IMG/VR virus record: IMGVR_UViG_3300025168_000290
Coordinates: 1-34,955 of that record
DNA length: 34,955 nucleotides
Source: a virus
Strand: one strand, 5' to 3'
Notes under the pieces: model-generated
Told to the model about the DNA's origin: nothing
Databases searched by the model: none
Seen by the model: only the letters and a program-made list of their open reading frames with translations
Program-made: the position numbers and the translations under genes
In this document: positions 7,408-14,843 of the stretch, one piece after another
Numbering within the stretch: the stretch's first letter is position 1
Layout of the letters: each line of letters opens with the position of its first letter

Positions 7408-7776
7408 TCACCAGTATTTGTCTAGACCTTGACTCTCAATTTTTTTGCGTATCGTTCCGAATATATGTTTAGCATGTTCTTCGATATATGTTTCGTAAAC
7501 AAAATTATGATTTAGATAATGACTATAAAATCGCTTATCTAACGTCACTATTATTACGGGAAAAGAGGTTACCCCATCTTCTTCTGTAAATGCTCGTAAC
7601 GTCATCTGTTCACCTAAATCAACTCTATATAAATCAGAAAAGCCTCCACCTGAATCTTTTATCATACCGTCTACCACGGTTAATTCCGTTTCAGGTCTAT
7701 CAATCAATTTGGTTAATTCTGTTTTGATTGCTCTTCTTATCGCTGTTATTTCATCTGTCTCTCTATATACTTTCAT
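7408..7776 (-). CDS. hypothetical replication-operon protein (122 aa)
   Basis: Not recognised. The start at ATG 7776 overlaps the TGA of the Cas4-like gene (ATGA). An upstream in-frame start would extend it into that gene and is less likely. N-terminal half is helical, followed by a beta-rich stretch and a Tyr/His-rich segment (YSHYLNHNFVYETYIEEH). Position between nuclease and primase suggests a replication or repair accessory. Confidence 0.6.
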   Translation of the reverse strand: MKVYRETDEITAIRRAIKTELTKLIDRPETELTVVDGMIKDSGGGFSDLYRVDLGEQMTLRAFTEEDGVTSFPVIIVTLDKRFYSHYLNHNFVYETYIEEHAKHIFGTIRKKIESQGLDKYW

Positions 7777-8786
7777 TCTATGTCCTCCATGTCTATTTCT
7801 GTTTGACTGTCTAAGTTGTTGCCCCACGCAGGGCATAATTCCATGAAACTACAAAATTGGCAACTAGAAACTACGTTTCCTTTCCAATCTGTATAGTTAA
7901 ATGGTTCAGGCTCAAATGAGTCTGTTATGTGCGCTTTTACTAATTTCTTTAGTTTGTTTTGTACTGTTCTAGGTGCATACCTAGTTATTTTTGAGCCAAC
8001 CTCTTCTATTTCCCAGTTGGCTTTATCTCCACCGTTAGCCCATCCTCTAGGGAACTCCCAAGCCCAATGCGTTACTGGCAACCAATCTGAGAACTCTCCT
8101 TCATCCAGCATCAGCCTGTAAAATTGCATTTCTTCTCGCATCTTCTTTGCGGTCTTTTTCTGCTTCCATTTACCAGTTTTTAATTCCATTAATACGAAGC
8201 CACCTTCACCGTCAGAGAAGATGGTATCAATGAATCCGCGTAGATGTACTGGGTATTCTTCACCGTCTACTTCTACATGGATTAGAGCATGTGCTGACAC
8301 CTCGTTGCCTTTGGCTGCCCAGTTAACGCCTCTAGTTACAAGAAACCTATCCCACTGCCAATCAAACCACTGCTGTATAATTTCTTCTTCTCCTAACAAA
8401 TACGGTTTAGGAGGTTTAGGAATTACACTATACATCAAGTCTTTGGCTAACAATTCTTTACTGTCGTCGATAAGGCTCAAGGTTTCATCTATCTTGTCAG
8501 GCGCATAGTCCCAAAAGTATTCTACAATATTGTGTACGTTAGTACCCCTTACCATGTCATCTGTTTCTGCCTCAGACAAACGATAGATGTATTTCATTTT
8601 GTAAGAATAGCCACACCAACCGTGTGCATTAAGAGATGATTTACTGACTCTCAAATGTTTATCCATGTCCGGTTGCCACGCATACAGACTATTGTTGTAA
8701 GACTCTAACAACTGAGGCGTATGAGCCTCAGCCCCTCTATCGCCTAAACTCTCCTTGTTAGGATTGAACTTCATAAACTCACTCAT
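7773..8786 (-). CDS. Cas4/RecB-like PD-(D/E)XK nuclease with predicted 4Fe-4S cluster
   Basis: Probable single-strand DNA exonuclease or end-processing enzyme. Nuclease motifs: RGTNVHNIVE with H85, GFIDTIF with D187, MELKTGK with E201 and K203, and QFY at 221-223. Iron-sulfur cysteines are C58 plus C309, C312 and C318, the one-plus-three Cas4/AddB arrangement. At 337 aa it is larger than Cas4 (about 200) because of an inserted middle region. No cas1, cas2 or CRISPR is nearby, and neighbours are primase and polymerase, so a replication or recombination role is likely. Start ATG 8786 overlaps the TGA of a 45-aa zinc gene. Confidence 0.85.
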   Translation of the reverse strand: MSEFMKFNPNKESLGDRGAEAHTPQLLESYNNSLYAWQPDMDKHLRVSKSSLNAHGWCGYSYKMKYIYRLSEAETDDMVRGTNVHNIVEYFWDYAPDKIDETLSLIDDSKELLAKDLMYSVIPKPPKPYLLGEEEIIQQWFDWQWDRFLVTRGVNWAAKGNEVSAHALIHVEVDGEEYPVHLRGFIDTIFSDGEGGFVLMELKTGKWKQKKTAKKMREEMQFYRLMLDEGEFSDWLPVTHWAWEFPRGWANGGDKANWEIEEVGSKITRYAPRTVQNKLKKLVKAHITDSFEPEPFNYTDWKGNVVSSCQFCSFMELCPAWGNNLDSQTEIDMEDIE

Positions 8787-8920
8787 TCAGAACACCCCTC
8801 ACATTTTAACGCTGAAAGCGCTCTTCGGCAGTTAGGACAAGTAGGTACACCTTTTACCATATAGATACCCTTCTCGCCTTGCCACCCGCAAAAACATTTT
8901 ACTATCTGAAACCTAGTCAT
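8783..8920 (-). CDS. small zinc protein (45 aa)
   Basis: ATG 8920 follows the TAG of the preceding gene directly, and its TGA overlaps the Cas4-like start. Cysteines C9, C11, C28, C31, C40 and C43 form CFC, CPNC and CEGC groups, so it probably binds one or two zinc ions. It is short and basic; function unknown. Coupling on both sides supports expression with the replication genes. Confidence 0.7.
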   Translation of the reverse strand: MTRFQIVKCFCGWQGEKGIYMVKGVPTCPNCRRALSALKCEGCSE

Positions 8921-9154
8921 CTATTCTTTCTCCATTTTTATATCATCGAGTAGATTATCAATTTCAATATCTTGTTCGCTTGTTGCTCCGCAATCATCAC
9001 ATCGCATTTCTAAAATTATCCAACCTTTATCAACAGCCTTGTCGGGGTATCTCCAACCTTCGCAATAACTATTTTCATGTTCGCAATCATCAGGCACACC
9101 ATCTAGATGCGCATGGTCTGCTGCTGTCATTCCATCAGGGTAGTTGCTACTCAT
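8921..9154 (-). CDS. small zinc-binding acidic protein (77 aa)
   Basis: Start chosen at ATG 9154 (Met-Ser-Ser), two bases after the TAA of the MazG-like gene; a farther in-frame start would overlap that gene by 80 bases. Cysteines 24, 31, 52 and 55 (the last pair as CDDC) could bind zinc. It ends in an acidic tail whose TAG touches the next ATG. Otherwise not recognised. Confidence 0.65.
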   Translation of the reverse strand: MSSNYPDGMTAADHAHLDGVPDDCEHENSYCEGWRYPDKAVDKGWIILEMRCDDCGATSEQDIEIDNLLDDIKMEKE

Positions 9155-9156
9155 TC

Positions 9157-9348
9157 TTACTCTTCCTCCAACATTATCAATTTTTGCAAATATATTGCTA
9201 GGTCTAAAGCCTCTTCCTGTGCATGGATTAACCATGCTTTTCTTGTCAAGTCAACTCTTTCCATTGTTGTGTTATACTTGCGTTCACCAATTTCTGCTCT
9301 TGCAGTTATTTTTTCTATCACTCTATCTTCTATCTTACTCATTTTCAT
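9157..9348 (-). CDS. MazG-like nucleotide pyrophosphohydrolase-type protein (63 aa)
   Basis: Pattern GERKYNTTMERVDLT then W-x-x-HAQEEALDLAIYL matches the small phage MazG-like family, with metal-binding E45, E46 and D49 in EExxD. Family members hydrolyse dNTPs to dNMP and PPi, or are reduced relatives of unknown activity; at 63 aa this is a minimal form that would need to oligomerise. ATG 9348 shares a base with the PolB TGA (TGATG). Location right after PolB suits a dNTP-pool role. Confidence 0.6.
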   Translation of the reverse strand: MKMSKIEDRVIEKITARAEIGERKYNTTMERVDLTRKAWLIHAQEEALDLAIYLQKLIMLEEE

Positions 9349-11732
9349 CACCAATGTTTCTTCGGCCTTTTAGCCCCAACAGCCGCATCTAAATCCCAAT
9401 CTAGTACGCTGTAAATATTCTTAATTTTCCTTGTGATAAACTTTTCAACACAGGTATTGTAGTCGATAACGAAATCATCAATCTCATCTACTGTCCTAAA
9501 ACCTACTACGTTAGTATGTACCATACCATCAGGAGACGCTTTTGTGTAAACCCATTGTAGGCTATCTCCCACTTTGAAAGGCTCTCTAGGGTTGATATGT
9601 TCATTATAGTAGTAAGCGCCTCTTACTGGCATAGGAGGCACACGTGCATATTTTTCTTTACCTATGCGACCATATGGTGCAAGTTCTTCCGCACCTTTTT
9701 CGCCCTTAATTACAGATAGTGCAATTGGTCTGATGAAACTTGTAACCTCATCTTCCTCAGCCCCAGTGCCTATCATATTGAAGATTCGCCCTTGTACCTG
9801 TTTGGTGATAGGAGATACGCTGGATGCCTTATATGAGAAGCCAGTAACTTTCAGTTGCCCCTTCTTCTCAGGAGGCCACACAAAGATACCGAAGTTTTGA
9901 TTCTTCACATCGGCAGTCAACCAGTAATCAAAATACGCCTCTAGTTCAATTTCCATAGAAGGTAAATCAAATCTTTCTCGTATTATCTTATTCAAATCAC
10001 TTACATGAGTGTCTATTTCATCGAATGGTATCTGTATGTAACCGGAGTCTGTGTGCCCAGCAAGCGCTCTGTATCCCGCTTTCTCACTTTCTAAGAGTAA
10101 AGTATTGATACATTGCCTACCGTAATATGTAATCGTAGCGCCGATGTCAGGGTCTATCCACCCACCGCCAACGGCCTTCTGAGATACATACCCATACACT
10201 GCATTTGTAGCCACTTTAACAGCCGTCTGCATCATGTTGTATTGTAGCCGCTCTTCGTCAGTTTTTGCCGCTTTCAACAGAGCCTTATATTCTGCACGCA
10301 GTTCTAACATGCTAGAGATAATAGTAGGTATCACTCCCTTCTCATTAGACCAGTAAGTACCATTAGGAACACTACGTATACCGTCTCCACCGTGTCTCAT
10401 CTTAGTAGTAACACAAAGATTTGCGTCTACTATCAGTATAGGATACATAGCCTTGAAATCAATACAAGCGACACCTCTATGTCTACCTCCAACAGTGTCA
10501 GGTACGTTAGCGGCAGCATACTCTTCTCTTTGCCTATTGTATGTTGTTACAGCCTTCAAATCAGTTTCACGTGAAATTAATCCTCTGATATAATTGGATA
10601 CATTGCACGTACTTCTGAAAGATACACCGCAGTGTTTTTGCATAGCAAGATGATACGGTATAGCCTTCACCTTCTCAGTACATTTTCTAAGAAGTGTAGT
10701 ATCACGCACACAGTAATCGACAAACTCATCAAAGTTATCTATCCACCATGTGAATACATCTGCATCCATCTTAGCGCCCTCTTCACCAAACTCTTTGTCT
10801 AATTCTAAATCTTCTGCAATAGTAGCCAACTTCTTATTTCTAAATTGACCGTTGCCACTCTTCTGCCACATAGCCTCAAGACCACTACCTTTCTCCCAAG
10901 ACAGCGCAGTATCGTAACATAGTCTACCAAGTATAGGTTGACTGTTCTCTCTGTATCCATTTTTCTTGTGAGGTCTTATCACTTGTCTAACAGGACTAAG
11001 CCTCTCAGATTCATTACCCAACCTTCTAATTAATTGTGGAAGGTCAGCCCATAAAATACTGTGTGCCACAAGCATATCGGGGTCGCACTCTTCTAAGTGT
11101 TCTAAGAACGCCTCATGCATAGCGCCTTCATCTTTACACATATACAGCATATAGCCGCTTTCCCTATCAATAAAATCAATGGTAGGTGTGTCAATCCCAT
11201 CACTCTTCCAAGCGAATACTACCGGATATTCTGCGTGCGTATCATCAATAGCAATCATTGTAGTAGCGCCCTCATTAGGGCATCCTTCCGGTTGCCATTC
11301 CATATCGAAATACCATATTCTAGGTTGAAAGTCAGGTATGTCTTTTGCCTTAGGATACATATGTTTGATTAACATATCATTGTAATTGATATCGGCTTCA
11401 TAAGTTCGTATTTCATTCCTAATATCATATAGATGCGCTGGATTAGGAACATCGAATCTCATTAGAGGAACACCGTCTAAACCAGTAGCAGTAATATCGT
11501 ACCTAACTCTAGTGCCCGGATACCTAGCCACTACTCTACTTATTCTCCTAGCGTGTGTATTAGCAGCAATCCAACAGTGACACGGCACATATGTGCTGAA
11601 ATCAATATCAGCATCATTAGGGTCTATGGTTAATTCAACTAAAGAACCGTTAGTTCCTCTATGCCTCATATAGACATGGGGATAGCCTACTCCCTCCCAC
11701 TCATCTTCGGGATAGTAATAATCAATTATCAT
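9348..11732 (-). CDS. family B DNA polymerase with 3'-5' exonuclease
   Basis: Replicative polymerase, 794 aa. Exonuclease motifs: YFDMEW with D143 and E145, HSILWADLP with D230, and YCVRD with Y340 and D344. Polymerase motifs: A is DFKAMYP (D425), B is KVATNAVYGY (from K506), and C is AGHTDSG (559-564) where YGDTDS is usual. The first motif C Asp is His560, while the metal-binding second Asp (D562) is kept. A later GFSYKASSV corresponds to the KxY region. Start ATG 11732 overlaps the TGA of a zinc gene. Encoded in the same operon as RFC, PCNA-like clamp and primase. Confidence 0.95.
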   Translation of the reverse strand: MIIDYYYPEDEWEGVGYPHVYMRHRGTNGSLVELTIDPNDADIDFSTYVPCHCWIAANTHARRISRVVARYPGTRVRYDITATGLDGVPLMRFDVPNPAHLYDIRNEIRTYEADINYNDMLIKHMYPKAKDIPDFQPRIWYFDMEWQPEGCPNEGATTMIAIDDTHAEYPVVFAWKSDGIDTPTIDFIDRESGYMLYMCKDEGAMHEAFLEHLEECDPDMLVAHSILWADLPQLIRRLGNESERLSPVRQVIRPHKKNGYRENSQPILGRLCYDTALSWEKGSGLEAMWQKSGNGQFRNKKLATIAEDLELDKEFGEEGAKMDADVFTWWIDNFDEFVDYCVRDTTLLRKCTEKVKAIPYHLAMQKHCGVSFRSTCNVSNYIRGLISRETDLKAVTTYNRQREEYAAANVPDTVGGRHRGVACIDFKAMYPILIVDANLCVTTKMRHGGDGIRSVPNGTYWSNEKGVIPTIISSMLELRAEYKALLKAAKTDEERLQYNMMQTAVKVATNAVYGYVSQKAVGGGWIDPDIGATITYYGRQCINTLLLESEKAGYRALAGHTDSGYIQIPFDEIDTHVSDLNKIIRERFDLPSMEIELEAYFDYWLTADVKNQNFGIFVWPPEKKGQLKVTGFSYKASSVSPITKQVQGRIFNMIGTGAEEDEVTSFIRPIALSVIKGEKGAEELAPYGRIGKEKYARVPPMPVRGAYYYNEHINPREPFKVGDSLQWVYTKASPDGMVHTNVVGFRTVDEIDDFVIDYNTCVEKFITRKIKNIYSVLDWDLDAAVGAKRPKKHW

Positions 11733-11914
11733 TCAACCACCAACCAATCATTTTTCTCAACCATAACTCCACACCCACCAAGACTATGATTACTCGGACC
11801 GCAAGTTGAAGCACCCCAAGAAAAATGATAGACTCTTTTTACATGATTACAGTAAGGGCATTGAATGTCTTTACCGTTTTTACCTGCTCTAGTATATCTA
11901 TTGACTGTGTTCAT
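11729..11914 (-). CDS. small zinc-finger protein (61 aa)
   Basis: Cysteines C19, C22, C38 and C48 with nearby His (CPYCNHVKR... STC... GGCG) suggest one zinc site. ATG 11914 overlaps the TGA of a 56-aa gene and its TGA overlaps the PolB start, so it is translationally coupled to the polymerase. Function unknown; possibly a polymerase- or DNA-binding adaptor. Confidence 0.7.
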   Translation of the reverse strand: MNTVNRYTRAGKNGKDIQCPYCNHVKRVYHFSWGASTCGPSNHSLGGCGVMVEKNDWLVVE

Positions 11915-12081
11915 TTCTCTGCCTCCAATAACTGGTTGATTATCCCTCGGTAGTATGTGGCTTCTACCCGCAACCGCTTGATTTCTGTGAGCAGGTCAGG
12001 AACATACTCTGCCAAATGTTGTTGATTATCTTTGTCGCCCATGAACCAATCTGCTTCTTGTTCTATCTTCTTTATGTTCAT
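11911..12081 (-). CDS. small helical phage-type protein (56 aa)
   Basis: Recovered between PolB's zinc gene and the PCNA-like gene. It starts at ATG 12081 and its TGA overlaps the next ATG. Contains VPDLLTEIKRLRVE, the D-L-L-x-E-I-x-R-L-R-x-E coiled element common in small phage ORFs (Ead/Ea22-like C-termini), and shared with two genes near the right edge. Probably forms a short coiled coil; role unknown. Confidence 0.65.
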   Translation of the reverse strand: MNIKKIEQEADWFMGDKDNQQHLAEYVPDLLTEIKRLRVEATYYRGIINQLLEAEK

Positions 12082-12089
12082 TCTTCATC

Positions 12090-12857
12090 TCATTCCTGTT
12101 GGTCTATAATTATCAATAAGCGCTTTACCATATTATCAGATTGTCTTACCACTAAACCCACAGAATCACCAAAGTGTATCCTTGACACCATCTTAGGATT
12201 AACTAAACCTAAACATGGAAGAAGCCAAGGACCGAAACTAGAGGACACTGAATGCTTTGGTCCTTCTGCCTCTCTCAGTTCACTTGTAGCAAATAATTTG
12301 ACATCGTGGGCTTTACCCACAGATATTGTAAGTTCAGACGAATCCGCATCAGCAGTCAATTTGTAGTCAGAATCCTTGTTAACTATCGATTTCAATGTCG
12401 CTAACTTGAGTATGTCTGTCATCTGAGTTTTACCTTTCAAAGTGTAAGTGTCTTGACCGAAGGATGCCCATTCAGCCTTCTCCGCCTTCGCTACTAATTT
12501 CTCAAACGTAGGTACTAACTGACTACTCTTCATATCGGTTACAGGTATATTCATTTTCATCTTACCGCTTGTAATATAGACAGTCTTTCCACCTTTAATT
12601 TGTTTAATCGTAACAGGTCCAGCACACTTGCTAATAAAAGCGCAGGTTTTACCCAAGTCTGATATATTCAGCGTGCCTTCTTTAGCAAGCGCATCGGGGT
12701 AGTGGTAGTACACTTTCAAGAAATGTGTTTGGTAAGCAGCGCTGTATCCTAAACAAGTAGGATTGACCATGACGTTTACATTCAAATCATTCATGTTGCT
12801 ATCAAATTGACCTAAATGGCTTAACCATTCTTTCTTGTCTAGTGTCATCTGAGCCAT
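12090..12857 (-). CDS. probable PCNA-like sliding clamp
   Basis: A 255-aa protein of the length typical of archaeal PCNA (about 245-250) with alternating beta-strand patterns throughout. The C-terminal segment (SSSFGPWLLPCLGLV... VSRIHFGDSVGLVVRQ) fits the PCNA layout of helix, strand carrying low-charge residues, then final strands. No diagnostic short motif is visible, so the call rests on size, strand pattern and context among RFC, PolB and primase. If correct it tethers PolB and is loaded by the RFC encoded at 16168-17172. Confidence 0.6.
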   Translation of the reverse strand: MAQMTLDKKEWLSHLGQFDSNMNDLNVNVMVNPTCLGYSAAYQTHFLKVYYHYPDALAKEGTLNISDLGKTCAFISKCAGPVTIKQIKGGKTVYITSGKMKMNIPVTDMKSSQLVPTFEKLVAKAEKAEWASFGQDTYTLKGKTQMTDILKLATLKSIVNKDSDYKLTADADSSELTISVGKAHDVKLFATSELREAEGPKHSVSSSFGPWLLPCLGLVNPKMVSRIHFGDSVGLVVRQSDNMVKRLLIIIDQQE

Positions 12858-13010
12858 TCACTCACTTCCTTCTATTGGCTCTAAATCTTCCAACTCTATT
12901 AGGGAAGCAATAAATGAATGGTCGTAATCCATTTTAGTGGTGTATAATTTACCGTTGCCTTCTTCATCTTCAACCCAAAATGTAATATCGTATAGGCTAA
13001 TGTCAGTCAT
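12858..13010 (-). CDS. acidic hypothetical protein (50 aa)
   Basis: ATG 13010 directly follows the TGA-side end of the preceding zinc gene and its TGA 12858-12860 is immediately followed by the PCNA-like ATG. The protein is strongly acidic with aromatic residues (YDITFWVEDEEG) and no cysteines. Not recognised; tight coupling supports it as a gene. Confidence 0.6.
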   Translation of the reverse strand: MTDISLYDITFWVEDEEGNGKLYTTKMDYDHSFIASLIELEDLEPIEGSE

Positions 13011-13259
13011 TCACTCACTTTCCTTCAACTTTAGTAGCAATATACGGGTTTCTTTCATGTATATTCTCGCTCTCTCGGTTATGGCTCGGCGAGTGATGTT
13101 ATTCCACAAAGCACCACATTCAATACAACTAATAACTGTTGATTTGTGTTCTTCTGTATCTGAATCTTCAACAAGATGTTCTTCAACCATTTCCGAAGCA
13201 CAATTGAAACAATTATCCATGCCCTCATCAATGTTATTCTCAACATACAGATATTTCAT
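13011..13259 (-). CDS. zinc-ribbon protein (82 aa)
   Basis: Cysteine pairs C17-x2-C20 and C45-x2-C48 (CFNC and CIECGALW) form a zinc ribbon with an acidic insert, followed by a basic helix (RRAITERARIYMKETR). It starts 4 bases after the split-ATPase second gene and may bind nucleic acid. No specific family recognised. Confidence 0.7.
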   Translation of the reverse strand: MKYLYVENNIDEGMDNCFNCASEMVEEHLVEDSDTEEHKSTVISCIECGALWNNITRRAITERARIYMKETRILLLKLKESE

Positions 13260-13263
13260 TGAT

Positions 13264-13989
13264 TCACAACCTTTGTAGTTCAGGTAAACCTAACCATGAG
13301 GGTTGTTTGCCCTGCTCAGTTATCAGTATAGTGCTACGTTGTCCTTGTAGTGTCGCATCGGTCTTAGATTTCTCAAAGGTAGCAGTAAACTCAGAACGTG
13401 TGACCTCACCATCGTCATCGTAAGAATCTCTACGTCTGCAATGTATAATTTGATACATGTAACCTGCTGTTGTTTTCTCCCATGCAGGTTGTCCTTCTTT
13501 AGCAGTAATCTCGCCTTGCTTGTTGTAGACATCTTTCAAGTGTGTTTCCCAAAAGACATTCACCCCTCTCTTTACAAGTGCACGTGATAAAGCAGTAAGT
13601 TGATGGAATCTTGTAGTACGAATACTCCAGTCCCATTGTGACTGCACTCTCTTGTTCTCTCCTTGACCTCTGTTATCAGCCGCTTCGATACCGTCTTTAG
13701 ATAATCCCAAATCCTGTATTCTCATACAGTTGGTCGCTACCGAATCCCACAAATCTATACCAGTGACTAAGACACCCCACAAATCCTCATGTGAATCTAA
13801 TGCGAACTGCATTATCTTTACTGTCCTATCGTGTGTCGCTGGATAGTCATAGGCTGTCCTATCGTTCTTGTTCATCACCCACGGCTCCCAACACTTGATG
13901 TTGTCATTGTCGGCATAGAACGCAGACTTAGTAGCAGAGCCACCGTTGTCAAAGTCAATTACCCAAAATTGCTTAGGTTTATCGCTCAT
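13264..13989 (-). CDS. RecA-fold ATPase, C-terminal part with Walker B (split gene, second half)
   Basis: Begins FWVIDFDNGG (residues 8-17), which matches the strand after the P-loop helix in RecA/AAA_24-like phage ATPases, and has a Walker B strand WGVLVTGID with D79. Later TRFHQLTALSRALV and ITEQGKQPSW complete a RecA-like core. It lacks any Walker A; the gene two upstream supplies exactly that part and ends just before this strand. Together they would form one recombinase-like ATPase of about 325 aa. Starts Met-Ser-Asp at ATG 13989 overlapping the TGA of the DUF3846 gene. Confidence 0.65.
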   Translation of the reverse strand: MSDKPKQFWVIDFDNGGSATKSAFYADNDNIKCWEPWVMNKNDRTAYDYPATHDRTVKIMQFALDSHEDLWGVLVTGIDLWDSVATNCMRIQDLGLSKDGIEAADNRGQGENKRVQSQWDWSIRTTRFHQLTALSRALVKRGVNVFWETHLKDVYNKQGEITAKEGQPAWEKTTAGYMYQIIHCRRRDSYDDDGEVTRSEFTATFEKSKTDATLQGQRSTILITEQGKQPSWLGLPELQRL

Positions 13990-14309
13990 TCTTCTGCCTC
14001 CTTTAGCCAGTAGTCTTTAGTAACAAACTCTTCATCAACTTGTATAATTACATTACCAACAACCGGATTACTGAACAAGTTTAGTTGCTGAGTTGCTAAT
14101 TGGTTGTGGGCTAATTTCTTCCAAATACCTTCTTCATTCACAATCATATTTTTTATACCACTGAGCGAATATGAATTAGGCATGTATTGAATGTTACCTC
14201 CTACTGTTGCTTGCATATCTTCTAATGTAGGCGATTCGGTCCAAGTTTTACCCTTGAGTTGCCACATGCAACTATCTTCCGTTAGTATTTCAACCCAAAT
14301 ATCGCTCAT
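13986..14309 (-). CDS. DUF3846-like protein inserted between two ATPase halves
   Basis: A 107-aa protein showing the DUF3846 pattern: TLEDMQATVGGNIQ, then IVNEEGIWKKLAHNQLATQ and NPVVGNVIIQ. DUF3846 proteins are common in phages and haloarchaea and have no established function. Both ends are ATGA overlaps with the flanking ATPase-half genes, so it looks cleanly embedded. It may bind or regulate the ATPase, or mark where an ancestral gene was interrupted. Confidence 0.7.
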   Translation of the reverse strand: MSDIWVEILTEDSCMWQLKGKTWTESPTLEDMQATVGGNIQYMPNSYSLSGIKNMIVNEEGIWKKLAHNQLATQQLNLFSNPVVGNVIIQVDEEFVTKDYWLKEAEE

Positions 14310-14560
14310 TTATTCACCTCTGTAAACTCTACTAAGTTAGTCTGTCTGCCTGTATCAAACGAATCACAATACCTCTGAAAGAAGTCAAATATTATAGCAC
14401 TTTTACCTGTATTTTCTTGACCAACTAAAGCCATGAAAATGTGTGTCTTAGGTCTGTTAGCATTCACATCTGCTAATTCCGTTCTCAAGTCTGCAAAAGG
14501 GTCAGCAGGTTCTTCGCTTGCCTTTTGTTGCACTTTCTTACTCTCTCCAAAACCTGCCAT
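14306..14560 (-). CDS. RecA-fold ATPase, N-terminal part with Walker A (split gene, first half)
   Basis: An 84-aa protein with a disordered N-terminus and HIFMALVGQENTGKSA: strand plus P-loop (GQENTGKS at 47-54) and the following helix, then a stop. A free-standing P-loop strand-helix cannot be a complete ATPase. The missing strand 2 and Walker B are at the start of the gene at 13264-13989. ATG 14560 follows the TAA of the coiled-coil gene by one base. Confidence 0.65.
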   Translation of the reverse strand: MAGFGESKKVQQKASEEPADPFADLRTELADVNANRPKTHIFMALVGQENTGKSAIIFDFFQRYCDSFDTGRQTNLVEFTEVNK

Positions 14561-14561
14561 C

Positions 14562-14834
14562 TTAATTCTGCTCCTCTTCTGCTGCCTGTGTTTCTGCTTG
14601 GTTAGTTCTGTTTACTTCTGCTACGTCATTGCGTAGTTTATTGATTGCCGCATTTACTTCATTAGCAAACGCTTCTAGCAACCTAATACTAACCAGTCTG
14701 TCACCTGCAACTTTCTGTATCTGCATAGCCTCTGTGTAAAGCGTGTTATATTGCTCTACTAGGCTTGCATTGTTTGATACGGCTGTCTCCAATTCTTCTT
14801 CCAATTCTTTCTTCGTTCTTTTCTTATCTGTCAT
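14562..14834 (-). CDS. coiled-coil protein (90 aa)
   Basis: Lys/Glu-rich N-terminus (KKRTKKELEEELE) leading into a predicted long coiled coil, then a Gln/Ala/Glu-rich tail. No motif recognised. Placed between the RPA-like gene and the first ATPase half, so a structural or oligomerisation partner in replication is plausible but unproven. Confidence 0.6.
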   Translation of the reverse strand: MTDKKRTKKELEEELETAVSNNASLVEQYNTLYTEAMQIQKVAGDRLVSIRLLEAFANEVNAAINKLRNDVAEVNRTNQAETQAAEEEQN

Positions 14835-14843
14835 TTTTTCACC

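Noticed and set aside
7408-7836. Longer N-terminus for the 122-aa gene (start at 7836)
   Set aside because: It would lie entirely inside the Cas4-like C-terminal coding region, and ATG 7776 shows the usual ATGA overlap.
13986-14309. Intein as the cause of the split ATPase
   Set aside because: The middle gene has its own start and stop and matches DUF3846, and no intein splice motifs (N-terminal Cys/Ser block, C-terminal His-Asn) are seen.
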